Positions 34,207-42,908 of a stretch of 58,305 bases of DNA are shown here, piece after piece; position 1 is the stretch's first letter; each line of letters opens with the position of its first letter. The stretch is from Acidobacteriota bacterium (GTDB taxonomy: Bacteria > Acidobacteriota > Holophagae > Holophagales > Holophagaceae): the NCBI GenBank assembly GCA_021794095.1, contig JAJYRN010000017.1, positions 1 to 58,305 of the forward strand, given 5' to 3'. The notes below the pieces were generated by a model. It was not told the origin of the DNA. It saw only the letters and a program-made list of their open reading frames with translations, and searched no databases. Both the position numbers and the translations under genes were made by a program.

Positions 34207-36993
34207 ATGTCCCCGACGCCGCCCAATGAACCGCCGCCACAATCCCCTGGGGATCCCGGTCAGGTTGCGCTCGCGCCGGGCGCGCGCATTGGCCGGTTCC
34301 GGATCCAAGGCCTCCAGGGGACCGGCGGCATGGGCGCGGTCTATGAGGCCTGGGATCCGGTGCTGGAGCGGAAGGTGGCCATCAAGGCCGTGCGCCTGGG
34401 CGGGGCCGGCAAGGAGGAGGCTCTGGCGCGCTTCCGGCGGGAAGCCATGGCGCTGGCCCAGCTCAACCATCCGAACGTGTGCCAGATCCACGACTGGGTG
34501 GAATCCAGGGGCGGAGCCTACATCGCCATGGAGTTCATCGAGGGGGAAACCCTCGGCACCGCGGGGATGGGCATGGACCTTCCGCGCAAGCTCCAGGTGC
34601 TCCGCGCCATCGCCCGGGCTCTGGAAGCCGCCCACGCCAAGGGGCTCGTCCACCGGGACCTGAAGCCTAGCAACGTGATGGTGGATGCCCGGGGCACCGT
34701 GAAGGTGCTGGATTTCGGCCTGGCGCGGCTGGCGGACGCGGGACAGGCCCAGAACGCCACCGCTCCCGACGGCGAGCCATCTGTGCTGCAACTGCCCGTG
34801 TTCAGCGGCGATGAACGCACCCTGGCCGAGCCCGCTGCTGCGGATTCCAGCCATCTGGAGGGCCCGCCGAGCCTGGACTCCCCCTTCCCGGACATGACGG
34901 AAGCCGGGGTGTTCATGGGCACCCCAAGCCACGCCTCCCCGGAGCAGATTTCCGGGCATCGGGTGGGACCGCCGAGCGATGTCTTCTCCCTGGGCCTGGT
35001 GGCCTGGGAACTGCTGCTGGGCGAGGCGGCGTTTCCCGGGCAGGGGCGGGAACATCTCACGGCCACCCTCCGCGGGGAATTGGGCCCCATGAAGCTCCGG
35101 CTGCCCCGGCGCATCACAAGTCTCCTCCGCGCGATGCTGGACAAGGATCCCGCCAAGCGGCCCACCGCCACGGAGGTGGTGGCGATCCTGGGCCGCCAAC
35201 TGGGGGGAGTCCCGCTGAGCTGGTGGATCGGGGGGACGGCCAGCGTGCTCGTGGTGCTGCTGGGATTCGGCTACCTCCTGTTCGGACGGAGCATCATCGC
35301 CGATCTGGGACGCGAAGGCCCCCCGCGCCTGGTGGTGCTTCCGATCCAGAACGAAACCGGGGATGCCTCGCTCAATGCCCTCGTGAATGTGGGCATGACG
35401 GAACTGCTTGCCACGGCCCTCCGGGGATCGTCCAGTCTGGCGGTGGTGGAACCGGGGACGGTGGCCCGGGTGATGGCGGGCCTTCACCTGCCCGCTTCCG
35501 GCGCGCGGAAGCCCGGGAGCGGGCTGCGGATCGCGAAAGCCGTGGGGGCGCGCCTCCTCCTGCGCGGCCATGTGCGGCGGGAGTCGGGCGGCTCGACCCT
35601 GGTGTTCACCTACGAACTGGTGGATGCCAAGGGGCAGACGCGGCTGTCGGGATCAGACCAGATGCGGCGCACCACGCCCTTCGAGCCCTACTCCCTGGTG
35701 GACCCTGCTGTCCATAAGTTGCTCAGCAAGGTGGCCCCGCTTGAGTCTTCCGGGGCTGTGGAAACACCCATCAGCCCCGAGGTGTTCGAGGCCTATGCCA
35801 ACGGTCTGGCCCTGTTCCGGGCTGGCGATTTCAAGGACAGTGAGGCCCCCCTGCGGGAGGCGGCGATGGGGGCCCCCGGTTTTGCGGATGCAGTCTCGGC
35901 CTATGCCGCCTGCCTCCGGCGCCTGGGGGAGGAACCGGCGCCCCTCGCGGCCAACTGGGCCCTGATGTCGGCCAAAGCCACCGGGAACCGCTGGGCCGAG
36001 GTCCAGGCCTTGGCCCTGAAGGCCTATCTGGCGAAAGATCGGGGCGATTTGGGTACCTCCCAGCAACTCCGGGAGCAGTCCCTGGAATTGGCCCATGCCA
36101 TCGGGGATGTGGATGGCGAGATCATCGCCACGAATCACCTGGGTCTCATCGCCGCGGAGCGGGGCCAGGATGACCAGGCCCGGGCCTACTATGAGCGGGC
36201 CCTGAAACTCAGCCAGGGGACCGGCCTTCGGTTCCTCCAGGCCCTCGCCCAGAACAACCTGGCGAACCTGGACCTCCAGCACGGGGAATCGGCCGAAGCC
36301 GCAAGCTTGTACCAGAACACCCTGCAGATTCAGCGGGAACTGGGCAACCGCTGGGGCGAGGCCCTGGCCCTGAACAACCTTGGCGTGCTGGCCCTGATGT
36401 CCAGGGACTTGCCCCGGGCGGAGGCCCTGCTGTCCAGTGCCCTGGCGATCCGGGAGGCTGTAGGCGACCGCTCCGGAGAGGCCACTTGCCTGCGCAATCT
36501 GGGCATCCTGGCCCAGATGCAAGGCAACACCGCCGCTTCCGCGGCCTCCTTCGCGCAGGCCCTGGCGTTCGCCCAGCAGGCAGGACTCCGCACCGTCGCG
36601 GCGGAGTGCCTGTTCTACCAGGCGGACCTTCAGCGGATGCAGGGCCAGTTCAGGTTGGCCCGGGAGGGCTTCCAGAAAGTGCTCACGCTCCTGCCGGCCG
36701 GGGTGACGCCGGAGGTGCGCGACAACGCCCAGGCCGGCCTGGCCGAATGCCTGATCCGCCAGGCCCATCCGGACCTCAAGAAAGCCGGACAGCTGCTGGC
36801 GTCCATTGCCCCCGGAGACGCCGATTCGCCCATCGTCCACCGGGCCAGGGCCTGGTTGGCCCATGCCTCAGACCAGCCTAAGCTGGCCCTGGCCCAGTTG
36901 GATCGGGCCCTGGCGGACCCCCAGCACGATGCGCCCCAGATCCACGCGGAGCTGGAGGCGGTCCGGGCCGCGTTCCTGAAGGCGCCTAGATAA
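34207..36993 (+). CDS. Serine/threonine protein kinase with TM segment, FlgO/CsgG-like domain and TPRs
   Basis: 928 aa. The N-terminal Hanks-type kinase (about residues 28-325) has the glycine loop GTGGMGAVYEA, VAIKAV lysine, catalytic HRDLKPSNVM, DFGLARL and an S/P-rich activation segment before GTPSHASPEQ. A single membrane helix follows (about 338-360, WWIGGTASVLVVLLGFGYLLFG). The presumed periplasmic part starts with LVVLPIQNETGDASLNALVNVGMTELLATAL, similar to the FlgO/CsgG N-terminal fold, then about eight tetratricopeptide repeats (NNLANLDLQHGESAEAASLY etc.). A receptor-like kinase; substrates unknown. The 3' end overlaps the enoyl-CoA hydratase gene by 8 bp, tail to tail. Confidence 0.93.
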   Translation: MSPTPPNEPPPQSPGDPGQVALAPGARIGRFRIQGLQGTGGMGAVYEAWDPVLERKVAIKAVRLGGAGKEEALARFRREAMALAQLNHPNVCQIHDWVESRGGAYIAMEFIEGETLGTAGMGMDLPRKLQVLRAIARALEAAHAKGLVHRDLKPSNVMVDARGTVKVLDFGLARLADAGQAQNATAPDGEPSVLQLPVFSGDERTLAEPAAADSSHLEGPPSLDSPFPDMTEAGVFMGTPSHASPEQISGHRVGPPSDVFSLGLVAWELLLGEAAFPGQGREHLTATLRGELGPMKLRLPRRITSLLRAMLDKDPAKRPTATEVVAILGRQLGGVPLSWWIGGTASVLVVLLGFGYLLFGRSIIADLGREGPPRLVVLPIQNETGDASLNALVNVGMTELLATALRGSSSLAVVEPGTVARVMAGLHLPASGARKPGSGLRIAKAVGARLLLRGHVRRESGGSTLVFTYELVDAKGQTRLSGSDQMRRTTPFEPYSLVDPAVHKLLSKVAPLESSGAVETPISPEVFEAYANGLALFRAGDFKDSEAPLREAAMGAPGFADAVSAYAACLRRLGEEPAPLAANWALMSAKATGNRWAEVQALALKAYLAKDRGDLGTSQQLREQSLELAHAIGDVDGEIIATNHLGLIAAERGQDDQARAYYERALKLSQGTGLRFLQALAQNNLANLDLQHGESAEAASLYQNTLQIQRELGNRWGEALALNNLGVLALMSRDLPRAEALLSSALAIREAVGDRSGEATCLRNLGILAQMQGNTAASAASFAQALAFAQQAGLRTVAAECLFYQADLQRMQGQFRLAREGFQKVLTLLPAGVTPEVRDNAQAGLAECLIRQAHPDLKKAGQLLASIAPGDADSPIVHRARAWLAHASDQPKLALAQLDRALADPQHDAPQIHAELEAVRAAFLKAPR

Positions 36994-37774
36994 ACACCGG
37001 CGCTCGCTTTTCCAGGAAAGCGGCCAAGCCTTCCTGGGCATCCGGGCGGGCCATGGCGGCCTTCATCTGGGCGGCTTCGGCCTCCAGCAGCGCCTTGAGG
37101 CGGGGCGCCTCAAAGCCCTGGTTCCGCAGGACGCTGGCCTTGATGGCGGAGAAGGTGGCGGCGGGACCGGCGGCGAGCTGGCGGCCCAGGGCCTCGACCG
37201 CTGCCTCCATCTGGTCGCCGGGCACCACGCGGTTCACCAGGCCCAGGGCCAGGGCGCGGCTGGCGTCCACCCGGTCGCCGGTGAGCATCAGTTCCGCGGC
37301 GAGGGCCGGGTTCAGCAGGCGCCCCAGGGCCACGCTGCTGCCCCAATCGGGATGCAGGGCGATCTTGACGAAGGCCATGCTGAACACCAGATCCGGCGTG
37401 GCCAGGCGCAGGTCAGCCGAGAGGGCCAGGCCCATGCCACCGCCCGCCGCCGCGCCCTGGACCACGGCCACCACGGGCTTGGGCAGGGTGAGCAGCCCGT
37501 AGGCCACCTGGCTGCCCAGGTTCAGCAGGTCATCCATGTCAGTCTGGCGGCCTTCGCGGAGGCACTGGATCATCCAGCCGATATCCCCGCCTACGGAGAA
37601 TGCCTTCCCCTCCGCCTGAATCAGCAGGGCCTTGACGCCCGGCTCGGCCGACCTGGCCAGGGCCTCCTCGAACCCGGGACGCATCTCGGGCACGAGGGCG
37701 TTCAGCTTGTCCGGCCGGGCCAGCGTGAGCAGGCCGATGCGATCTCGGATCTCGAAGCGGATGGGGGCGGACAT
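36986..37774 (-). CDS. Enoyl-CoA hydratase/isomerase family protein, PaaG-like
   Basis: 262 aa crotonase fold. The oxyanion-hole segments are AFSVGGDIGWM and VQGAAAGGGMGLALSADL; the later acidic position reads LHPDWGSSVALGRL, where hydratases usually have a glutamate but PaaG-type isomerases have an aspartate. This suggests an isomerase or ring-epoxide isomerase rather than a plain hydratase, but no phenylacetate genes are adjacent. Overlaps the kinase gene tail to tail. Confidence 0.87.
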   Translation of the reverse strand: MSAPIRFEIRDRIGLLTLARPDKLNALVPEMRPGFEEALARSAEPGVKALLIQAEGKAFSVGGDIGWMIQCLREGRQTDMDDLLNLGSQVAYGLLTLPKPVVAVVQGAAAGGGMGLALSADLRLATPDLVFSMAFVKIALHPDWGSSVALGRLLNPALAAELMLTGDRVDASRALALGLVNRVVPGDQMEAAVEALGRQLAAGPAATFSAIKASVLRNQGFEAPRLKALLEAEAAQMKAAMARPDAQEGLAAFLEKRAPVFI

Positions 37775-37915
37775 GGACGCTCCTGGGGGCCGGACACCGG
37801 CGATCCACCACCTTACGCCAGGAGCGGCCCGGGGCGCTGGCCCGGGTGGGGCAAGGCCGATGGCGGGACGATTGAAGCCGCTGTCTCCAGGGATCTCCGG
37901 GGGCGGGCCGTCAGA

Positions 37916-38368
37916 TCACTTGTTGCTCTCCACCTGGTAGGTGAAGACCGGCTCGTTGGTAGGGGAGGCCGCCTGCCCATTGGGTTCGGGCGTGATGGAG
38001 ATCAGGAACCGCTTCTGGGGCGTCAGGGTGTCCAGGCTGCCTTCGAGATCGTTGTCCAGGACCAGGGCGCCGACATTCTGGTTGTCGCCACCCGCCGGCC
38101 GGAACCAGACAACGTAGACCGTGGAATCTGGCGCCATCTTGGAAGGAGGTGCCAGGTGCTTCACCCGGATGGAGACATTGGTGTTCCCATTATCCGCAGC
38201 GGTGACCCGGACGGTTCCCTGGCTCGCGGGTACGTCGGAGGCGGAGTGCATTTCCTGGGGTTTGGAACGCCAGAACGCCATCTTCTGGCAACCGATCTGG
38301 ACGCCCACCAGGGCGACCAGGGCGACCGCCAGTGGCGCGGCGCGACGTGTCGAGTCTTGCAGGTTCAT
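37916..38368 (-). CDS. Small predicted lipoprotein, unknown function
   Basis: 150 aa. A charged N-terminus (MNLQDSTRRAAP) and hydrophobic stretch (LAVALVALVGVQIGC) end in an acceptable lipobox (QIGC), so a diacylated, membrane-anchored product is likely. The mature part has a beta-rich pattern (VRVTAADNGNTNVSIRVKHLAPP, STVYVVWFRPAGG, NVGALVLDNDLEGSLDTLTPQKRFLISITPE) that looks like a small Ig-like or anti-sigma-factor extracellular domain. AT-rich upstream DNA (38398-38456) suggests its own promoter. Confidence 0.75.
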   Translation of the reverse strand: MNLQDSTRRAAPLAVALVALVGVQIGCQKMAFWRSKPQEMHSASDVPASQGTVRVTAADNGNTNVSIRVKHLAPPSKMAPDSTVYVVWFRPAGGDNQNVGALVLDNDLEGSLDTLTPQKRFLISITPEPNGQAASPTNEPVFTYQVESNK

Positions 38369-38397
38369 GGTCTGTCTCCTCAAAGACAGGGCTTCAC

Positions 38398-38456
38398 TGC
38401 AATTTTCAATCCATGAGTTTAGTTTATTTATATTAAATATTTAAATAAGATTCCCG
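38398..38456 (-). promoter_or_regulatory. AT-rich putative promoter of the lipoprotein gene
   Basis: The strongest AT-rich stretch of the core region (TTTAGTTTATTTATATTAAATATTT-like), placed 30-90 bp upstream of the lipoprotein ATG, with TATAAA/TATTTA hexamers suitable for a -10 element. A matching -35 cannot be fixed with confidence. Confidence 0.4.
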
Positions 38457-38526
38457 CCCTCTCGCCTCGGCCCGAGGTCACCAGAATGAAGGACCTGCTG
38501 ACCATTCTGAAGGTGTCCCCCGCGCC

Positions 38527-39258
38527 TCAGGAGGAGGATCCAAGGGCCGCCACGAACGCCGCGAATAGGTCCCGGGCGGCATCCCCGGCGGGGCCCTTGA
38601 GGGTGATGAGATTCTCGGGATGCCACTGGACCCCGAACACCCAGCGCGCCGGATCGGCGGCCTCAATGGCCTCGATCACGGGGCCGGTCTCCGGGTGCAC
38701 TGTATCCAGGTGCCAGGCGACAGCCCGCAAAGGCGGCGCCACCTTCTTCACAGCCTGGTGGTGGCGGCTGTTCACGAGGAAGACATCCTCGCCCAGCAGG
38801 GCTCGCAGCCGCGATCCGGGCGCCAGCTGCACCCGGTGGTGCATGTCCGGGGTGTCCGCCGTGCCGTGCCGGTGGCGGGAGGACTCGCAGTCGAAGTGAT
38901 CCGGAATGTCCTGGATCAGGGAGCCGCCCAGGGCCACATTGAGGATCTGCTCGCCCCGGCAGATGCCCAGCAGGGGCAGGTTCCGGTCCCAGGCCGCCCG
39001 GATGAGGGGAATTTCGAGGGCGTCCCGCTCGGCGTCCACCTCGGCGGTGGCATGCACCGGCTCGGTGGCGTCCCAGTGGCGGGGATGGATGTCGTTCCCA
39101 CCTGTGAGCACAAGGCCCGCACAGGTGGCAAGGTCCGGCAGGCGATCGTCGGGGGCGACCAGCGTGAAGGGGCCGCTCCAGCCTGCGGCCTGCAGGGCGG
39201 GGAGATAATACTTCTCAGCGCCGGACTTGTTTCTGCAACTCACCAGAATGCTTGACAC
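38527..39258 (-). CDS. Peptidase C26 / gamma-glutamyl-GABA hydrolase-like
   Basis: 243 aa class I glutamine amidotransferase-like hydrolase of the PuuD type. The nucleophile elbow is LLGICRGEQILNVALGGSLIQDI, and the catalytic His-Glu is FGVQWHPEN. VLTGGNDIHPRHW near the N-terminus is also family-typical. Such enzymes release glutamate from gamma-glutamyl compounds; the partner synthetase is not nearby. Confidence 0.9.
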   Translation of the reverse strand: MSSILVSCRNKSGAEKYYLPALQAAGWSGPFTLVAPDDRLPDLATCAGLVLTGGNDIHPRHWDATEPVHATAEVDAERDALEIPLIRAAWDRNLPLLGICRGEQILNVALGGSLIQDIPDHFDCESSRHRHGTADTPDMHHRVQLAPGSRLRALLGEDVFLVNSRHHQAVKKVAPPLRAVAWHLDTVHPETGPVIEAIEAADPARWVFGVQWHPENLITLKGPAGDAARDLFAAFVAALGSSS

Positions 39259-39355
39259 GGGAGGGCCTCGGGAGAATCGTGTTTACCCTACCACCCCCTC
39301 AGATGGTCTGAGACGACGGTGCGGCGGAGAGCTCCGCCGGGAAAAGGAGGACATC

Positions 39356-39823
39356 ATGTCCGGCTCGTTGAACAAGGTTCTGCTCATCGGCAACCTCGGG
39401 AAGGATCCCGAGCTGAAATCCACGCCTTCGGGCCAGAGCGTGGCCCGCTTCTCCGTGGCCACCACGGAGACCTGGAAGAACCAGCAGGGCGAGAAGCAGA
39501 GCAAGACCGAATGGCACAACATCGTGGTCTGGGGCAAGCAGGCCGAGACCGCCGAGAAGTACCTGCGCAAGGGCAAGCAGGTGCTGGTGGAAGGCCGCAT
39601 CCAGTACCGCGAGTACACCGACCAGGCGGGTGTGAAGAAGACCTTCTGCGAGATCCGCTGCGACAACTTCGTCATGCTGGGCCGCATGGAGGAAGGCGGT
39701 GGCAGCCGGGATTCCGGAAGCTACGGCGGCCGGGCCTCGGGAACCGGATCCCATGATTTCGAAGATACCGGCGCCCCGCCGGCGGCCGGAGGCAGCTTCC
39801 CGGATGACGACATCCCGTTCTGA
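39356..39823 (+). CDS. ssb: Single-stranded DNA-binding protein
   Basis: 155 aa. OB-fold (LNKVLLIGNLGKDPELKSTPSGQSVARFSVATTETW, then TEWHNIVVWGKQAETAEKYLRKGKQVLVEGRIQYREY), a Gly/Ser-rich linker and the acidic tip DDDIPF that recruits partner proteins. Shine-Dalgarno AAAGGAGG lies 5-6 bp before the ATG at 39356. Length is normal. Confidence 0.97.
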   Translation: MSGSLNKVLLIGNLGKDPELKSTPSGQSVARFSVATTETWKNQQGEKQSKTEWHNIVVWGKQAETAEKYLRKGKQVLVEGRIQYREYTDQAGVKKTFCEIRCDNFVMLGRMEEGGGSRDSGSYGGRASGTGSHDFEDTGAPPAAGGSFPDDDIPF

Positions 39824-39855
39824 GCGGCGTAGGTTCCGCCGGTCGGTCGGCACGG

Positions 39856-39957
39856 CTGCAAAACGGCGCCCATGGCGCCGTTTTGCAGATAGGGACAAAC
39901 CGTTCTAAGGCGGCGAAGCCGCCCTGCCTCCAAGTGGCGCCCGAAGGCACCACTTGG
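39856..39957. terminator. Three successive hairpins between ssb and the ABC-F gene
   Basis: Stem 1 is a perfect 15-bp inverted repeat with a 3-nt loop (39856-39870 / 39874-39888). Stem 2 is GGCGGC-GAA-GCCGCC (39909-39923). Stem 3 pairs CTCCAAGTGG (39928-39937) with CCACTTGGAG (39950-39959). Only stem 1 ends in a short T-run (TTTT inside the stem), so it could be an ssb terminator; the cluster may also be an mRNA-stability or dispersed repeat element. Confidence 0.55.
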
Positions 39958-40015
39958 AGCCTGCCTCTCGGATAAACGGCTTCGCTCCCGTACAATGGAC
40001 GGTTCGGGAGTCCGC

Positions 40016-41629
40016 ATGCTCGCAGTCCAGAACGTCACCATGCGCTACGGCGCGAAGATCCTCTTCGAGGACGTCACCACCACCTTCAACCCGGGCCGGC
40101 GCTACGGTCTGACGGGGCCCAACGGTTCGGGCAAATCCACCTTCATGAAGATCCTGGCCGGGGAGTTGGAACAGCAGACAGGGAATGTGATCCGGCCCCG
40201 GAAGATGGGCATCCTGCGCCAGGACCAGTTCGCCTTTGACGAATTCCGCGTCCTAGACACGGTGATCATGGGCAATGCGGGGCTCTGGAAGGCCCTGCAG
40301 GAGCGGGACGCGATCTACGAGAAGGTCGAGATGACCGATGAGGACGGCATGCGGGTGGCCGAACTCGAGGGCATCGTGGCTGACGAGGATGGCTATACCG
40401 CCGAGAGCGATGCCGCCGTCCTGCTGGATGGCCTGGGCATCCCCGAGGCCCTGCACGGGCGGAAGATGGGCGAGCTCCAGGGTGGCCAGAAGGTGCGGGT
40501 GCTGCTATCCCAGGCCCTCTTCGGCAACCCCCAGGCGCTGCTGCTGGACGAGCCCACCAACCACCTGGACCTGGATTCCATCCACTGGCTGGAGGCGTTC
40601 CTGGATCGCTACAAAGGCACCGTGGTGGTCATCTCCCACGACCGGCACTTCCTCAATAACGTCTGCACGCACATCGCCGACATTGATTACCAGACCATCA
40701 TCCAGTACACCGGCGGCTACGACGACATGGTGATGGCCAAGATGCAGGTGCGCAGCCGCATCGAGTCGGAGAACGCCCAGCGCGAAAAGAAGATCGCCCA
40801 GCTCAACGAGTTCATCCAGCGCTTCGCCGCGGGCACCCGCAGCAGCCAGGTGAACAGCCGGCGCAAGGAAGTGGAGCGCCTCCAGCCCAGCGATCTGGCC
40901 CGCAGCAACATCCAGCGTCCCTTCATCAAGTTCGACCAGAAGAAGCCGGGGGGGCGCTACGCCCTGGAATGCGAAGGCGTGAAGAAGGGCTACGACATGG
41001 ACAACGGGCGCCTCGAGGTGATCAAGGGCTTCACGGCCATGGTGCAGCGGGGCGAGAAGATCGCCCTCATGGGCCGCAACGGCATCGGCAAAACCACGCT
41101 CCTGAACGCGCTGCTGGCCAACGCGCCGCAGGTGACAGAAGGGGGCCTGAAGCTGGACGCGGGCGAAGTGAAGTGGGGCCACGAGGCCAACGTGGGCTAC
41201 TTCTCCCAGGATTTCGCCGAGAGCATCCCCAAGGGCTACGAGCTGGTGACTTGGCTGCACCAGTTCGACCCCGATGCCACCAAGGAGCAGATCCGCGGCG
41301 TCATGGGCCAGATGCTCTTCCGCGGCGAGGAAGGCAACAAGATGACCGACGTGCTGAGTGGCGGCGAGTCCTGCCGTCTGCTTTTCTGCAAGCTCATGCT
41401 GCAGAAGCCCAACATCCTGGTGCTGGACGAGCCCACCAACCACCTGGACCTGGAAGCCGTCATCGCCCTGAACGCGGCGCTGCAACGCTACGAGGGCACC
41501 ATCCTCCTGGTGACCCACGATGAGGATCTCGTGGATGAAGTGGCCACCCGCATCTGGCGCCTCACCGAGGAGGGCATTGAGGATTTCCAGGGCACCTACG
41601 CCGAGTACGTGGCGCCCACGGGCCGCTGA
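40016..41629 (+). CDS. ABC-F family ATPase, YbiT-like
   Basis: 537 aa with two ABC ATPase domains and no membrane part. First Walker A TGPNGSGKSTFM with DEPTNHLDLDSIHW; linker with the charged helical hairpin (about residues 240-300); second Walker A GRNGIGKTTLL with LSGGESCRLLFC and DEPTNHLDLEAV. ABC-F proteins act on ribosomes to relieve stalling. Length and linker resemble YbiT more than EttA or Uup. ATG at 40016 is preferred over an upstream in-frame one. Confidence 0.92.
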   Translation: MLAVQNVTMRYGAKILFEDVTTTFNPGRRYGLTGPNGSGKSTFMKILAGELEQQTGNVIRPRKMGILRQDQFAFDEFRVLDTVIMGNAGLWKALQERDAIYEKVEMTDEDGMRVAELEGIVADEDGYTAESDAAVLLDGLGIPEALHGRKMGELQGGQKVRVLLSQALFGNPQALLLDEPTNHLDLDSIHWLEAFLDRYKGTVVVISHDRHFLNNVCTHIADIDYQTIIQYTGGYDDMVMAKMQVRSRIESENAQREKKIAQLNEFIQRFAAGTRSSQVNSRRKEVERLQPSDLARSNIQRPFIKFDQKKPGGRYALECEGVKKGYDMDNGRLEVIKGFTAMVQRGEKIALMGRNGIGKTTLLNALLANAPQVTEGGLKLDAGEVKWGHEANVGYFSQDFAESIPKGYELVTWLHQFDPDATKEQIRGVMGQMLFRGEEGNKMTDVLSGGESCRLLFCKLMLQKPNILVLDEPTNHLDLEAVIALNAALQRYEGTILLVTHDEDLVDEVATRIWRLTEEGIEDFQGTYAEYVAPTGR

Positions 41630-41631
41630 CG

Positions 41632-42855
41632 CTATTCCACGAAATCCAGATCCCGCCCGTGGGTCTCAGCCATGCCCCACAGCGATACCAGGGCCAGGGC
41701 GAAGCAGGTCAGCCCCACCACCCACGCGGATCCGATGAAGCCCAGGTGCGCCCGGAGCGAGATGAAGCTCAGGGTGATGATGGGGACGGACCCGCGCACG
41801 AAATTCGGTACGGTCGTGGCCACGGTGGCGCGCAGGTTGGTGCCGAATTGCTCCGCGGCGATGGTGACGAACACCGCCCAGTAGCCCACCGCCAGCCCCA
41901 GGAAGCCCGTGAGCCAGTAGAACGTCATCGGGCTGAGCCCCCGCAGGCTCAGGTAGGCGGCCACGCCCAGCAGGGCCGCCAGAATGAACAGCAGCACGAC
42001 CTTCTTCCGGCTGCCCCAGAGCTGGCTGAGGATGCCGGAGGCCAGGCTGCCGAGGGTGATGCCGGTGTAGCAGAAGGCGACGGCGGTGCCTGCGTTCACG
42101 GGGCCTGTCACGCCGATCTTCGGGGCGAATTCCGGCGCCGAGGTGATGAGGATGGCCACCACGAACCAGGTGGGCAGGCCGATGAGGATGCAGCGGAGGT
42201 AGCGCAGGAACCGCTCGCCCTTGGTGAACAGGGAGAGGAAATCGCCCCGCTTCACCCCCTGGTGGCCCAGGCCCCGGAACAGGGCGCTCTCCCGCAGGCT
42301 GAACCGGGTCGCCAGGAGGAGCAGCCCGAGTCCGCCGCCGGCCAGGTAGGCGAAGCGCCAGGAGAGGTACTTGCCGATGAGGCTGGCGGTCACCGTGCCG
42401 AAGATCCCCACCGCGGCCACGATGGCGGTGCCGTAGGCCCGCAGATCCGTCGGCAGGATCTCACTCACCAGCGTCACGGCCGCGCCCAGCTCGCCCGCGA
42501 GTCCCAGGCCCGCGAGGAAACGCCAGGCCGCGTAGGCATGGAGACCATGGACGAAGGCGTTGGCGATGTTGGCCACGGAGTAGAGGGCGATGCTGCCGAA
42601 CAGGGTGCTCAGGCGGCCCTTCTTGTCGCCGAGGATGCCCCATAGGATGCCGCCCAGCAGCATGCCCACCATCTGGGCATTGAGCAGCAGGAACGTAGCC
42701 GACACCTGGGCATCGCCCAGCGGGATCCCCAGGGCCGCGAGGCTGGGCTGCCGCACGATGGGGAAGAGCAGCAGATCAAACATGTCCACGAAGTAGCCCA
42801 GGGCGGCCACAAGGACCGTGAGGCTGAAGAGGGCGCGCAAGGTTGATTTGGACAT
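41632..42855 (-). CDS. MFS transporter, metabolite:H+ symporter type
   Basis: 407 aa with 12 predicted hydrophobic segments. The signature between helices 2 and 3 reads GGILWGILGDKKGRLSTLFGSI, and RFLAGLGLAGELGAAVTLVSEILP is typical of the SHS/sugar-porter branch that moves carboxylates or sugars with protons. Substrate unknown. Divergent from the GlpD-like gene with a 53-bp gap; convergent with the ABC-F gene (stops 2 bp apart). Confidence 0.87.
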   Translation of the reverse strand: MSKSTLRALFSLTVLVAALGYFVDMFDLLLFPIVRQPSLAALGIPLGDAQVSATFLLLNAQMVGMLLGGILWGILGDKKGRLSTLFGSIALYSVANIANAFVHGLHAYAAWRFLAGLGLAGELGAAVTLVSEILPTDLRAYGTAIVAAVGIFGTVTASLIGKYLSWRFAYLAGGGLGLLLLATRFSLRESALFRGLGHQGVKRGDFLSLFTKGERFLRYLRCILIGLPTWFVVAILITSAPEFAPKIGVTGPVNAGTAVAFCYTGITLGSLASGILSQLWGSRKKVVLLFILAALLGVAAYLSLRGLSPMTFYWLTGFLGLAVGYWAVFVTIAAEQFGTNLRATVATTVPNFVRGSVPIITLSFISLRAHLGFIGSAWVVGLTCFALALVSLWGMAETHGRDLDFVE

Positions 42856-42908
42856 GGCGCTTCCATTGAACCACAGCCCAGAGCGGGCACACTGCTTCCG
42901 AGGTGCCC

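Noticed and set aside
34081-35571. Long open frame (496 codons) on the minus strand opposite the Ser/Thr kinase
   Set aside because: Opposite a gene with full kinase motifs; product has no domain and an amino acid make-up typical of antisense frames.
39995-40015. Alternative upstream start of the ABC-F ATPase
   Set aside because: The seven extra residues (MDGSGVR) are not family-like and have no ribosome site; ATG 40016 starts directly at the first ATPase strand.
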